This document shows positions 32,754 to 41,305 of a DNA stretch of 47,202 bases, in pieces. A program made the translations under genes and the position numbers. The DNA lies in IMG/VR virus record IMGVR_UViG_3300025438_000031, positions 1-47,202 of that record; one strand, 5' to 3'. The stretch comes from a virus. The notes below the pieces were generated by a model that was given only the letters and a program-made list of their open reading frames with translations, did not search any database and was not told the origin of the DNA. The stretch's first letter is position 1. Each line of letters starts with the position of its first letter.

Positions 32754-34317
32754 ATTCGTTTAATTTATGGCAAACTATGCCTTGCCTATTGTAGATTTTC
32801 TCAGTTTCTTCAAAAGTTGTGATCTGGAAAAACTGAAATTTTTCCTTGCCGTCTGGAAAAACCATTTTAACTCTCATAAATTTAGGTGCTTTTGTTGCAT
32901 CTGGCAAGTCCTTTTTTGAGCCGTGCCCAGCTCGGTCTTGCAGCGCTGTGAGCGTCTTGTCAATCCAGACAGTGCTCAAATTCTCAGAGAGTTTCACAGC
33001 CGTCCTGTAGTCTGCTCTCTTCCATCCAGACCAGTCTGTGAGGTGCCTGTGGTCAGTGTGGTAGCAAAAGCCTATGCCTGTCACATCGTACAAAGTAGGA
33101 CGCTTTCCAAAGCTGTGAGAGGGGACAGTCTTGCCTCTCTTAAAATCTGTTTTCCAAATAGTCAGAGCCTCAAGGTTTGCCTTCTGCATGATCTCGTGCA
33201 CAGAATTCTCGTCTGTGTAGATGTCGTCATCGTCAAGCATGTGGACAAATCCTTGGACTCTTTGCTGTGCCTGTTCAAGGTAACAGTTGAAAGGAAAAGG
33301 CTTCCCATAGTTGACCATGTCTGAGTGCCTTTGCTCAGGTTCCCTCTTCTGTACTCTGAGCATCCGAACCTCGTATTTCCTGCTGTACTCCACAGCTTTG
33401 TCATTGTCACAAATGAGCACAGGATTTATGTTTGGATAGCTCTGAGACTCTATGCTCTTCATGCAGTTGCTGAGATAGTTGGGACGGTGTGAAGTCCTAA
33501 CCAAAACGCTCAGGCAAGGAAGCTTGTCAATATACAAAGCCTTGACTTTCTCCTTTAATTTGCTATAGGAATCAACGTGCAGCACTCTCTGGTCATTGAG
33601 GTTCCCATACCACCTCCAGAAAGACCCGAACCTGAGCTCCTTGGTTTGCACTTTGCCTCTCTTACTATAGACCATGTTTGTGCCCGAAAACAAAGAGGCT
33701 AAAATAGAGTAGCCTCCGTTCATTGTGATAAAATGCTCACAGTTTGCAAAGACTCGGAGCAAAGTCTCGTTCCAACCCTTCTGCGCGTTCAGCTCTGTGA
33801 ACAGTGTCACTTTGTGCCTCTTTGCCACTTCTACGTCTCCCAGAGGCAGAGGAGGAGCGTTGTCTTGAATCTCTGCAGGAATGTCTACAGGAAAATAGAT
33901 GATCTCATAGTGCTCTTTCAAATTTTCGAAAAGCCAGTCCAGTATTTCAGGGCTGAAATAGTTTATAGGCTCTACGTTCCACTCAACATTGTATCTGTTA
34001 CAGATGCACAGGATAGGCTTCTCGTACTTATACTGCTCATTAGCAAAAACCTCTTTATAAGGAGGGAAAATTTTGTCTGGTTGCTCGTGCCTGTGAATGT
34101 GAGTATAAGGGAGCCCAGCTCTACGAGCCTGAGCAGTGTTGAACCAACTCCGAGCATTTGAGTTGATTGTGTGCTTAGGAGAGAAGTAGTACAGAGGCTC
34201 TGAGCCTTTGCCAGAGACCGTCTCTGTGAGTTTGCCTTGCAAAAACAACTCATAGGCATAAGGGACAGCGCTCAGGAGCTCATATCCAAATTCTTGATTG
34301 TGAGAGTTTACTTTCAT
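32746..34317 (-). CDS. Two-domain glycosyltransferase in the head operon
   Basis: A 523-residue protein. Residues 1 to about 265 have a GT-B-like layout, with a family-type segment HFITMNGGYSILASLFSG (195-212). Residues about 268-460 are a family 2-type GT-A domain with LSVLVRTSHRPNYL and the metal-binding acidic cluster LDDDD (361-365). It sits between the major capsid gene and the neck gene, overlapping the latter by 8 nt. The acceptor could be capsid, tail or modified DNA; the position suggests virion protein glycosylation. Enzymes in the structural operon of a siphophage are uncommon. Confidence 0.75.
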   Translation of the reverse strand: MKVNSHNQEFGYELLSAVPYAYELFLQGKLTETVSGKGSEPLYYFSPKHTINSNARSWFNTAQARRAGLPYTHIHRHEQPDKIFPPYKEVFANEQYKYEKPILCICNRYNVEWNVEPINYFSPEILDWLFENLKEHYEIIYFPVDIPAEIQDNAPPLPLGDVEVAKRHKVTLFTELNAQKGWNETLLRVFANCEHFITMNGGYSILASLFSGTNMVYSKRGKVQTKELRFGSFWRWYGNLNDQRVLHVDSYSKLKEKVKALYIDKLPCLSVLVRTSHRPNYLSNCMKSIESQSYPNINPVLICDNDKAVEYSRKYEVRMLRVQKREPEQRHSDMVNYGKPFPFNCYLEQAQQRVQGFVHMLDDDDIYTDENSVHEIMQKANLEALTIWKTDFKRGKTVPSHSFGKRPTLYDVTGIGFCYHTDHRHLTDWSGWKRADYRTAVKLSENLSTVWIDKTLTALQDRAGHGSKKDLPDATKAPKFMRVKMVFPDGKEKFQFFQITTFEETEKIYNRQGIVCHKLNEYV

Positions 34318-34318
34318 A

Positions 34319-34353
34319 ATAAAAAAAAGCAGTGCAGAATTAACTGCACTGCT
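34319..34353 (-). terminator. Rho-independent terminator after the capsid gene
   Basis: A perfect 10-bp stem, AGCAGTGCAG (34328-34337) with CTGCACTGCT (34344-34353), and on the minus strand a T8 tract. It lies 28 nt after the major capsid stop codon and should raise the ratio of capsid to downstream products. Confidence 0.88.
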
Positions 34354-34380
34354 TTTGAGGTTTATAGCTAAGATTCTAGT

Positions 34381-35499
34381 TTAAGAGCCTGCTGGTATCT
34401 CGTCAGTGAACACTGGATTCGCTTCAGTGTTTGCAATCACTACTTGAGGGTAGTCTGCAGCTGTCTCAGCGTTCACAGTAGCCTTAACAATAGGAGATGC
34501 GATAGTCTCAGAATCACTGTTGTAAGGAGTCACAAAAGCAACATCCACAGAGAAACCGTAATGCTCTTTTCTCACAGCTTTCATGTCTGCAGTAGCAGCT
34601 CCAGCTATGGCATTAAAGTCTCCTTTAGACTCGTAGAAGTACGTTCCTATAGGAAAGTTTAACATAGGCAAGGTGTCGATTCCCCACTCAGTGCCGTCTG
34701 CCATTTTGGTTCCCATGATTGCCTCACGGTCAAATCGGGTCAACATTCCTACTGAGCCCCCATTCACTGCAAACATATTTGCATATTCTCCCTCAGAATT
34801 TGATAGTCTAGAAGTAAAGTGAAGGATTTTATCAAGGTACTCAAGCTGCTTGTTGTCAGCGTTGTAAACGCCTGACTGCTTCAGCTTGTTGATAATGCTC
34901 TCAAGTCCTCCGTTGCCTAACAGGTGCAAGTCAGAGAAAAAGTCATTTGCTGCCATGATAGGGTTTAAGTCTCCTATCAAAAGGTCTCTTTTTTTCCAGC
35001 CAGAAATCAAAGTGTTTCCTGTCACTGTGTAGTCCAGAGAGTCCTCAAATACTTCAGACTTAGCAGCTTCAAGAGCGGCGACGCCTGCAGTGTCAAGTAC
35101 TTCTCCAAATTTGTATAAGTACTTTAAGAATTTACGCTCAAAGTCTTGCTGCATTCCGATCTCGTTATTCATGAACATAGCAGGCACAGAAGTAAAACCC
35201 CAGGCATACGTTGCAAAAGTTATTGTCTGCACCTGAGAGGTGTTCTCATCATCTGCAACAGTTACAGAGCGCACATTTCCGATTGATACGTCTCCGTCAA
35301 AATCTATGACTGGAGTCTCAAATGTGTTTCCGATTGACTTCAGAGCCTTATCTCTAAGTTCCTGAGTTATGATGCCAGCAGGGTCTTGAGACTGCTGTAG
35401 GAACAAGTTAAGAGCGCCATAGCGGCTAGGACGGGTCTCGTATTTGTCCAGATTGCCCTTGGCTCTGACATTTTGAATACGTGTGTTAATTAATGACAT
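34381..35499 (-). CDS. Major capsid protein
   Basis: A 372-residue protein with an N-arm beginning MSLINTRIQNVRAKGNLDKYETRPSR and a long alpha/beta body with FATYAWGFTSVPAMFMNNEIG and a C-terminal domain rich in VAFVTPYNSDSE. The gene sits between scaffold and neck genes and is framed by terminators on both sides, as expected for the most abundant product. The fold is presumably HK97-like. The function is assigned by position, length and terminator arrangement rather than by a short motif. Confidence 0.8.
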   Translation of the reverse strand: MSLINTRIQNVRAKGNLDKYETRPSRYGALNLFLQQSQDPAGIITQELRDKALKSIGNTFETPVIDFDGDVSIGNVRSVTVADDENTSQVQTITFATYAWGFTSVPAMFMNNEIGMQQDFERKFLKYLYKFGEVLDTAGVAALEAAKSEVFEDSLDYTVTGNTLISGWKKRDLLIGDLNPIMAANDFFSDLHLLGNGGLESIINKLKQSGVYNADNKQLEYLDKILHFTSRLSNSEGEYANMFAVNGGSVGMLTRFDREAIMGTKMADGTEWGIDTLPMLNFPIGTYFYESKGDFNAIAGAATADMKAVRKEHYGFSVDVAFVTPYNSDSETIASPIVKATVNAETAADYPQVVIANTEANPVFTDEIPAGS

Positions 35500-35607
35500 G
35501 GAATAGGTTTTTTAAAGTTGATAAATTCGCATGTGTTACCCGTGCACAGACGCTATGATAAAATTTGATAGATGCAAGTTAATTGTTTTTTTCAAATAAA
35601 TGAAATA
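35500..35607 (-). promoter_or_regulatory. Possible capsid gene promoter region
   Basis: About 100 nt between the scaffold terminator and the capsid start. Reading leftward it is AT-rich with TTTG and TTGCATC elements and a weak TAGCGTCTG. The -33/-7 match is imperfect, so I can only say that a separate capsid promoter here is plausible. Confidence 0.3.
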
Positions 35608-35640
35608 AAAAAAAACCTGCCCCTTTTTACAGAGGACAGG
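35608..35640 (-). terminator. Terminator after the scaffold gene
   Basis: Stem CCTGTCC (minus strand, 35640-35634) with GGGCAGG (35622-35616), including one G-U pair, is followed by a T9 tract on the minus strand. It lies just downstream of the scaffold gene and upstream of the capsid gene. Confidence 0.78.
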
Positions 35641-35649
35641 CTCAGGGGG

Positions 35650-36591
35650 TCAACGGAGCGGAAGTTTTTCCACATTGTTTTCTTTTCGGATTTTTGCTTG
35701 CTCCTCAGAGAACTCCGTGGAGCCTCTGGTCATTCCGTTCTGGAGCAAATACTTTGAAATGATCTCGTCAGCTTCTACCTGAGTTTTGGCTGCAGAAACC
35801 TCTACCAGAGTCACATTGTCAGCAGCAGAGCCGTCATTTTTCGTCTCTCCTCCTTTTCTCTGGACGCCTGCATCGAGTACGTCTTTGAGCTTTTCGCTCA
35901 GGAGCTCTTCCACTGTGTACGGGTTCAATTTATTATTTTTATTTCTCAGAATCTCTCCCTGTTTGTCTCTGAGAACCATGACCTTTTCTCCCCCAGACTC
36001 AATCCAGTCAGGAGTCACGTCTGCCAGTACTTCTGCTTTGGCTGCTCTTGTGAGTGTCTTCTGCACAGAGGCAGGATAGGAAGTCTTGAACTTTAAGCCT
36101 GCAGCAGCTCGATCAAAGGCAGTGTCCACTTGGATGCTTGTGACTTGCTCTGCAAATTTTGATTTCTCTTTCTCCCAGTTGCCCTTTTCAGTCTCGAAGG
36201 TGCTCTCCAAAGCTGTGAGGTTGTCTTGTGCATCCTTGAGCTGCTGCTTGAGCACAGGGTCCGTACTGCCTTCAGCTGCTGCCTTCTCTAGGTCGGTCAC
36301 TTTCTGATGAGCCTCGTCAAGACTAGCTTGCAGCGTGGAAGTGCTCTCAGCTTGAGTTTTGAACGTGCTCAGAGCTCGTTTCATGTATTCGTAGGACTTT
36401 TCTCCTGCATTCTTTTCAATGCCTGCAACGGTTTTAATGTCCTCGTCATATCGTCCGTGCAACTCTCCTACTTTCTGCCCTATGACTTTGTCCTCGTCAT
36501 TTACTGACAGAGTTGTGATTGCTGCAATTTGATCTTCTGAGAGCTCTGAAAGGCTCTCGTTTTCTTTGATAAGTTCTGGTGTTAAAGCCAT
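35650..36591 (-). CDS. Scaffolding-like protein
   Basis: A 313-residue, highly charged, predicted helical protein (ASLDEAHQKVTDLEKAAAEG, QQLKDAQDNLTALESTFETE) with a C-terminal region MTRGSTEFSEEQAKIRKENN. The position directly before the capsid gene and the coiled-coil composition are typical of phage scaffolds (GP20-like). It would guide capsid assembly and be released afterwards. The terminator after it separates it from the capsid gene. Confidence 0.72.
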   Translation of the reverse strand: MALTPELIKENESLSELSEDQIAAITTLSVNDEDKVIGQKVGELHGRYDEDIKTVAGIEKNAGEKSYEYMKRALSTFKTQAESTSTLQASLDEAHQKVTDLEKAAAEGSTDPVLKQQLKDAQDNLTALESTFETEKGNWEKEKSKFAEQVTSIQVDTAFDRAAAGLKFKTSYPASVQKTLTRAAKAEVLADVTPDWIESGGEKVMVLRDKQGEILRNKNNKLNPYTVEELLSEKLKDVLDAGVQRKGGETKNDGSAADNVTLVEVSAAKTQVEADEIISKYLLQNGMTRGSTEFSEEQAKIRKENNVEKLPLR

Positions 36592-36624
36592 AATTTTTAC
36601 CCTTGAAATTAAGGTTTGTTTGTT

Positions 36625-36984
36625 TTAATTAGTTTCTTTATAGGCTTCTGGATTCCAGAGAACCTCTACTGTAAAGCCTAAGCTCCCAGAGTTTGCCTTG
36701 AAGCCTTTCCAAGCTTTAGGAGTGAATATTTGAATTCTTTTCTGAGACATATCCTTTCCTGTCTTGCTGTTAAAAAGAGGCTTGCTTATTCTAGCATGAA
36801 CTAGATGTCTCTCTGCAGTCTTAGGCAGGTAGCCGTTGTCCGCTGAGCCTTGGGCTGCTTTGGCTTTGCGTTTGTAAAGCTCTACTCTGGCAGCTCGTGC
36901 TTGCTCCTCAGGGCTTTTCTCAGTTTTCGCTGCAGGCTCTTTGGTCTCCTCAGCTTTCGCTGTCGTTTTTTTGCTCGTTGGCAT
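36625..36984 (-). CDS. Small head-module protein, unknown
   Basis: A 119-residue protein with a Lys/Ala/Glu-rich N-terminus (AKAEETKEPAAKTEKSPEEQ) and a beta-rich C-terminal half (HARISKPLFNSKTGKDMSQ, GSLGFTVEVLWNPE). It overlaps the end of the portal gene by 35 nt. A head-decoration, protease-adaptor or completion role is possible; nothing in the sequence decides it. Confidence 0.5.
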   Translation of the reverse strand: MPTSKKTTAKAEETKEPAAKTEKSPEEQARAARVELYKRKAKAAQGSADNGYLPKTAERHLVHARISKPLFNSKTGKDMSQKRIQIFTPKAWKGFKANSGSLGFTVEVLWNPEAYKETN

Positions 36985-38683
36985 AGTTCACTAGCTCCTC
37001 TTTTATTATGTTTATTTTTTTATCAAATTCGAGTTGTGCCCCAAATTCAATGATGTTTGTATTCTCTCGCTCAAAGCGGTCAATGAAGTTAGAAAAATTT
37101 ATTTTAACTTGTACTAAAATTTTATCTAAAAGATTTTTGTCGTGTAACTCCATCCACTCGGCTCTGGTGTAGTGCCTGTAAGGCTCCAGCTGCTTGAGTA
37201 TGAGCATTCTTTGCTGCTGCATGGCGTTGTTTTTGTGCTCAGTAGTTACGATCTGGTCAGAGATAGCGTCAAGCTCTCCCTCTGAGGCTCCATTCTCTTT
37301 AGCCTGCTTGTACTGTGCATAAAGGTCAGAGGTCGTGTAGATGTAAAATTCAGTACCTAAACTTATGGAGCTGCCAAGGTAGTCTGCTCCATATCTGAGC
37401 GCACAGATCGTGTCATGCACAAAACGCTGAGCTGCCTCAATGTTGCCTTTTAAGTTATTCAAAACACTGACTTTACTCTCGAAATTGGCAGTCACTTGCA
37501 TTTCATTGATGCTCTGCTTCTGATCCACGTCTCCTCCTCTGCCTACTACCCCCGTAAAAATCTCATTTTTGAGTCTGGCTACCTCGTCCACGTTGTACTG
37601 CAGAGAGTCTTTATCCACAGAGGTGATCTGGACAGGGTTCCTGAGGTCAGGGGAGTCTTTAGTGGCAGGGACAGGCACCTCAATAAAGGAGCCTACTCCT
37701 GCAAGCCTTTTGTCAGAGCACACAGGACAAGGAGCCACAGCTCCGTCACCGTAAACTTTGTACTGGTTCTTAGCATCTCGGAGAAAGCCTCCGTCACAAT
37801 ATTCTCCCGTCTCATTGTTTGCAAAATCACAGTCTGCAGCATAGGAGGAGTATATAGGATAAGGAGCATAGAGGTCAAGATGCCTCTTGCTCGTACCGAA
37901 AAATAGCAGCCAGTCCAAGTTGGAAAGCTCTGCAGAAATCGGAGACTTTTTGACGCCTTTGTGCTTATCGTTCAAAGCATCTGTCCAGAAAAACGCTGCA
38001 GGGCAGTGCCCAAGACCGTGCTCTTCTTCTACCAGATACTCCCCAATGTCCCCTTTGTCATTGAGCTGAGCTATTCTGTAGTAGGTGTCGTCATAGGCAG
38101 CAATCTTTTTGTCAGGCTGTTTGAAAATAATCCAGTCCATAGACCCGTCCTGCTTGAGCTGGTAGTCTATGACTTTATGGATGTCAAGAAAATAGAAATA
38201 AGGCTCTGGACGCTCGGAGGTTTGCTCCTGAGGCACGTCCACAACCAGAACGGAGTTGATAGAGGACTTCATAGTCTCCCAGCCTGTAGACCTCCAAATC
38301 TCAGGCTCATTAAGATGCTCTTTTTTGTAGTACCCCCAGTCATCTCTGAGTGCTGAGTCTGTGAACTGGTAAGAGGAGACGGGGTCTTTTCCGTCAAAAA
38401 CCCTCTCCAGCTCTTCAAAAATTGTGTTGATGAGCTGCACGTTTGGAGTGGGCAGCCTGAAAAGACGTACAAAAATATTATACTTATCCTTAGGGATTAG
38501 CTGCTTGACCCATTCCAGAAACACAGTCAGAGGCTGAGCCATGTCAGCTCCGTCCATGTAGTTCTCCGTATGAAAACGGAGTCTGTTCTCGTGCTGGATA
38601 GCTTTAGTCAGTGCGTTCTTTTTGCTCGGACTTTGTAGCTTTTCTTTTATTTGATTTGCTTCTAATGCCATTTTCTTTGTCAA
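36950..38683 (-). CDS. Portal protein
   Basis: A 577-residue protein with the layout of Bacteroidota phage portals: a helical N-terminus, a wing region, and the stem/crown with LKNEIFTGVVGRGGDVDQKQSI, then a helix-rich C-terminus. An insertion has a CPVC pair (CPVCSDKRLAG) and a second CDGG, a possible metal site. An in-frame MALEANQ start at 38668 is an alternative. It would form the 12-fold ring at the packaging vertex and work with the terminase (42751-41306). The order before scaffold and capsid supports this. Confidence 0.8.
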   Translation of the reverse strand: MTKKMALEANQIKEKLQSPSKKNALTKAIQHENRLRFHTENYMDGADMAQPLTVFLEWVKQLIPKDKYNIFVRLFRLPTPNVQLINTIFEELERVFDGKDPVSSYQFTDSALRDDWGYYKKEHLNEPEIWRSTGWETMKSSINSVLVVDVPQEQTSERPEPYFYFLDIHKVIDYQLKQDGSMDWIIFKQPDKKIAAYDDTYYRIAQLNDKGDIGEYLVEEEHGLGHCPAAFFWTDALNDKHKGVKKSPISAELSNLDWLLFFGTSKRHLDLYAPYPIYSSYAADCDFANNETGEYCDGGFLRDAKNQYKVYGDGAVAPCPVCSDKRLAGVGSFIEVPVPATKDSPDLRNPVQITSVDKDSLQYNVDEVARLKNEIFTGVVGRGGDVDQKQSINEMQVTANFESKVSVLNNLKGNIEAAQRFVHDTICALRYGADYLGSSISLGTEFYIYTTSDLYAQYKQAKENGASEGELDAISDQIVTTEHKNNAMQQQRMLILKQLEPYRHYTRAEWMELHDKNLLDKILVQVKINFSNFIDRFERENTNIIEFGAQLEFDKKINIIKEELVNYANEQKNDSES

Positions 38684-38816
38684 ATTGATACTTGCTTGTT
38701 TCAGGCAATCTCCAGCCTCCGTTGTTTGGCATTCGGAGAATACGCTCAGCGTGACTCATTTCAAAATCAGCTGAGCGCTCTCCTGCTTGCAGTATTATGG
38801 TCTTGGCTCTAGGCAT
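38604..38816 (-). CDS. Small basic protein before the portal
   Basis: A 70-residue basic protein with EMSHAERILRMPNNGGWRLP in the middle and a very basic C-terminus (RSKSNKRKATKSEQKERTD). It overlaps the portal start by 80 nt. Small proteins with a SHAERILRMPNNGGW motif recur in Bacteroidota phages near head genes. No function is known to me. Confidence 0.55.
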   Translation of the reverse strand: MPRAKTIILQAGERSADFEMSHAERILRMPNNGGWRLPETSKYQFDKENGIRSKSNKRKATKSEQKERTD

Positions 38817-38819
38817 TGC

Positions 38820-39455
38820 TTAGCTTGCGGGGGTTACAAGATCAGTCAAAGCGTTAAAGTCTGAAGGGCTCACAATCACAAACTTGTCAGACCAGTCAGG
38901 AGACAGGCTCCAGCTCAGCATGTTCATGTCTGGATTCTCTAAGCCTCCAAAGCTTTTGTCTGATACAAACAGCGTCTGTACTGGAATAGGGTAGTAAGTC
39001 GTAGGAGTTTCAACGTCATCTGCCAAACATCCTATTTGACCGTTCTCATCAACTAGAAACACTCCCACATCTTCACACTGTAGAGCCTTCAAAGCTGCGA
39101 TCGTAGACTGCTTGCTTCTCAGGACATTAGCTGTGAACGTGGACGGCTCTTTGCCTATCACAAGCTCAACTCCTCCCAGAGTCTCATTGCCTCCTCCGTA
39201 TGTTCTGGCTGCTCCAGCTTCTGAAGTAGGAGCCTGCAAGTACGGAGACTGTACAACTTTTGTACTGTCAGCAGCTGCAAGCAGAGGAGTCCAGCTTGCA
39301 AGAGCCGTTGGGTCTTCTATAGTGTTTTTGGTCGTGCCTGAAGAGTAGACACGTTGAAAGATTGCTTTCTGGATTTGACCAAGAGACTCAGGGCATGAGT
39401 CCAAAGGAATATCTGGAAGGGCTGCATCTCTTGGGCAAGCGCAAATAATTCCCAT
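38820..39455 (-). CDS. Tail tube-like structural protein
   Basis: A 211-residue protein. The series IQKAIFQRVYSSGTTKNTIED, SPYLQAPTSEAGAARTYGGG, FTANVLRSKQSTIAALKALQ and FLVDENGQIGC is a pattern that I associate with the abundant structural (tube-like) protein of Bacteroidota siphophages. It is the first gene of the head operon on this side and divergent from promoter P3. Its location far from the other tail genes is unusual, so the tube assignment is tentative. Alternatives are a minor virion protein or an adaptor. Confidence 0.5.
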   Translation of the reverse strand: MGIICACPRDAALPDIPLDSCPESLGQIQKAIFQRVYSSGTTKNTIEDPTALASWTPLLAAADSTKVVQSPYLQAPTSEAGAARTYGGGNETLGGVELVIGKEPSTFTANVLRSKQSTIAALKALQCEDVGVFLVDENGQIGCLADDVETPTTYYPIPVQTLFVSDKSFGGLENPDMNMLSWSLSPDWSDKFVIVSPSDFNALTDLVTPAS

Positions 39456-39556
39456 AATTTCGGTATTTAGAATTAAAATTTTTAGGTGCTTAAATAATAC
39501 ACAAAAAAAAGCCCAAGATATAAAAAAATAAAATTTTAAAAATACTTAAAATAAAG

Positions 39557-39618
39557 TTTGCATCTAGTTTGAAAGTTTAGTATCTTAGAGAAGCAACAAT
39601 AACAAACCCTTTGAGATC
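39557..39618 (+). promoter_or_regulatory. Promoter P3 of the plus-strand island
   Basis: TTTG (39557-39560), 20 nt, TATCTTAG (39581-39588), then the leader AGAAGCAACAATAACAAACC to the ATG at 39619. This is the only copy of the four-member promoter family on the plus strand. It drives the unknown gene and probably the downstream methyltransferase. Confidence 0.78.
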
Positions 39619-39900
39619 ATGACTGCAAGACAAATCACAAACAAACTAAAAAACAACATAGACCTTGAAGGGCTTTCCATTGACAGAGACCAGATTGAGG
39701 TAGCTGTAGGCTACGAAGAGCGAAACGGGAGAGGCTTCTGTGATGACGAGGCAGTGGAGCAAAGATGCAAAGAGATTGCTGCAGTGCTTCCTGAGTTTGC
39801 TGGAGGGTTCTCCACTCAGTACGGAGCCATGATTCTGCAGAGAGGCTACAAAGTAGACACCTCTGACTGGAATGACGCTTCCAGCCCTAAGCACTACTAA
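39619..39900 (+). CDS. First gene of the plus-strand island, unknown
   Basis: A 93-residue protein beginning MTARQITNKLKNNIDLEGL. The middle reads IEVAVGYEERNGRGFCDDEA, followed by VLPEFAGGFSTQYGAMILQ. No motif can be named, but the compact charged composition resembles early phage proteins. The start is fixed by the P3 leader. A hairpin (39906-39929) lies directly after its stop. Confidence 0.6.
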   Translation: MTARQITNKLKNNIDLEGLSIDRDQIEVAVGYEERNGRGFCDDEAVEQRCKEIAAVLPEFAGGFSTQYGAMILQRGYKVDTSDWNDASSPKHY

Positions 39901-39905
39901 CTCCC

Positions 39906-39929
39906 AGAGGCTCTCAGCAGAGAGCCTCT
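39906..39929 (+). terminator. Perfect hairpin after the P3 gene
   Basis: Stem AGAGGCTCTC (39906-39915), loop AGCA, stem GAGAGCCTCT (39920-39929). No U-tract follows on the plus strand, so it may be a weak terminator or an mRNA-stabilising structure. Further small palindromes (GTAGG/CCTAC at about 39956-39972) follow. Confidence 0.5.
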
Positions 39930-40002
39930 ACTTGTAGGGCTTTATAGCCTTTGTTGTAGGTAGTTAGCCTACGGATTCAATAAACAACTAAAAATTAATA
40001 GA

Positions 40003-40224
40003 ATGACTGAAAATGAATTAAAAGGGCTTGGTTTTGAACTGACCAAAAAGTATGAACACGACAAATATCATACAAACCGATACGCTAAGGGCGTTTTAGA
40101 AGTAGAATTTACCTATGAAGGCGATAAGTTACTTACGTGCGACTTGACTATTTCGGATATGAATTGCAAGCCCGTAACACTTGACGAAATGAAAGCCCTG
40201 ACATCGATACTTGGAGAATGGTAG
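40003..40224 (+). CDS. Small AT-rich island gene, unknown
   Basis: A 73-residue protein (MTENELKGLGFELTKKYEHD at the start) with a beta-type pattern, GVLEVEFTYEGDKLLTCDLT. Its base composition matches the methyltransferase next to it rather than the phage backbone, which suggests that both were acquired together. No function is recognisable. Confidence 0.5.
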   Translation: MTENELKGLGFELTKKYEHDKYHTNRYAKGVLEVEFTYEGDKLLTCDLTISDMNCKPVTLDEMKALTSILGEW

Positions 40225-40339
40225 GAGTAGGCTTATTACCTACTGGTGCGACTTTAAAAGCTAAAACTTAATTAATAGAACTGAACCTTTTTCTTTTCTT
40301 TTTGAGCGTTGGCAAAATTAATTTGAAAAATTAAAATAT

Positions 40340-41281
40340 ATGATAAAATTATACAAAGGTGATTGCTTGATTGAAAGCGATAAAATAGAAAGTGGGAGCG
40401 TTGATTTAATATTGACTGATTTACCTTACGGAACTGTTGGCGAAAGTATGCAGGATGATACAGGTAAATACAAAATAATAAACCAAAGCAAATGGGATAA
40501 TGTTATTGACACCAATAAGATAATGCAAACTGCAGACCGTATTTTACGGAAAAATGGCAAAATGATTTTATTTGCACAGCAGCCATTCACGACAGAACTT
40601 ATAAATAATACAATACCTAACTTACCATTTAGTTATACAATATTTTGGGACAAGTTGCATTTTGCAAATTGCCTTGGAGCGAATAAGGCTTGTGTTAATT
40701 ATATGGAGGAGTGTTTACTTTATAGTAAGAAAAACCCAAAGCATGATTTTGAAGGAGCACACCCTTTGCGAAGTTATTTTTTAGAACAAAAGCAAATTAC
40801 TAAACTAACATACACAGAAATTAAAAACATATTAAGCAACGGAATGGGCGGGCATTATTTTACAAATGGTAGCCAATTTTGCTTACCAACTTTAAAGAAT
40901 TACGAAAAATTGCAAACTACTGGGTATTTTAAAAGAGATTGGAGTGAATTGAAAAATATTGATGTAGAGTATAGAACGGATTTATTGAAGCAAATGAATG
41001 AGCAATACCCTAGTGTATTTAACCTTTGGGAAGGTAACAAAGTAAAAAGCAATATTTTAAAATACAAAAAGGATTACACAGGATACCATCCAACTCAAAA
41101 ACCTGTATTATTGTTAGAAGATTTAATTAAGACATTTAGTAATGAAAATGATTTAGTAGTTGATTTAACTATGGGCAGTGGGAGTACAGGAGTAGCCTGT
41201 AAAAACACCAATAGAGATTTTATAGGTATTGAAATGAATGATGAATACTATGATATTGCTTGTAAAAGGGTAAAAGGGTAG
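40340..41281 (+). CDS. DNA methyltransferase (N6/N4 type), plus-strand island
   Basis: A 313-residue relative of the cassette enzyme at 6615-7382. Motif IV DLPYG is at 27-31 and motif I MGSGSTGV at about 278-285, with FIGIEMNDEYYDIACKRV after it. The centre is longer than that of the cassette copy (YMEECLLYSKKNPKHDFEG, GGHYFTNGSQFCLP), which may define a different target. It lies outside the array and shows no complementary attC-like ends. A GAGCGTTGGC just upstream resembles a core, but no partner was found. It is AT-rich and in opposite orientation to the terminase gene. Confidence 0.88.
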   Translation: MIKLYKGDCLIESDKIESGSVDLILTDLPYGTVGESMQDDTGKYKIINQSKWDNVIDTNKIMQTADRILRKNGKMILFAQQPFTTELINNTIPNLPFSYTIFWDKLHFANCLGANKACVNYMEECLLYSKKNPKHDFEGAHPLRSYFLEQKQITKLTYTEIKNILSNGMGGHYFTNGSQFCLPTLKNYEKLQTTGYFKRDWSELKNIDVEYRTDLLKQMNEQYPSVFNLWEGNKVKSNILKYKKDYTGYHPTQKPVLLLEDLIKTFSNENDLVVDLTMGSGSTGVACKNTNRDFIGIEMNDEYYDIACKRVKG

Positions 41282-41305
41282 AATGCTGGAGCTTGAAATA
41301 GCAGC

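Noticed and set aside
40304-40313. GAGCGTTGGC upstream of the plus-strand methyltransferase as an attC core
   Set aside because: It resembles AGC|GTT cores, but no complementary TTTTGCCAA occurs after the gene, and no stem surrounds it.
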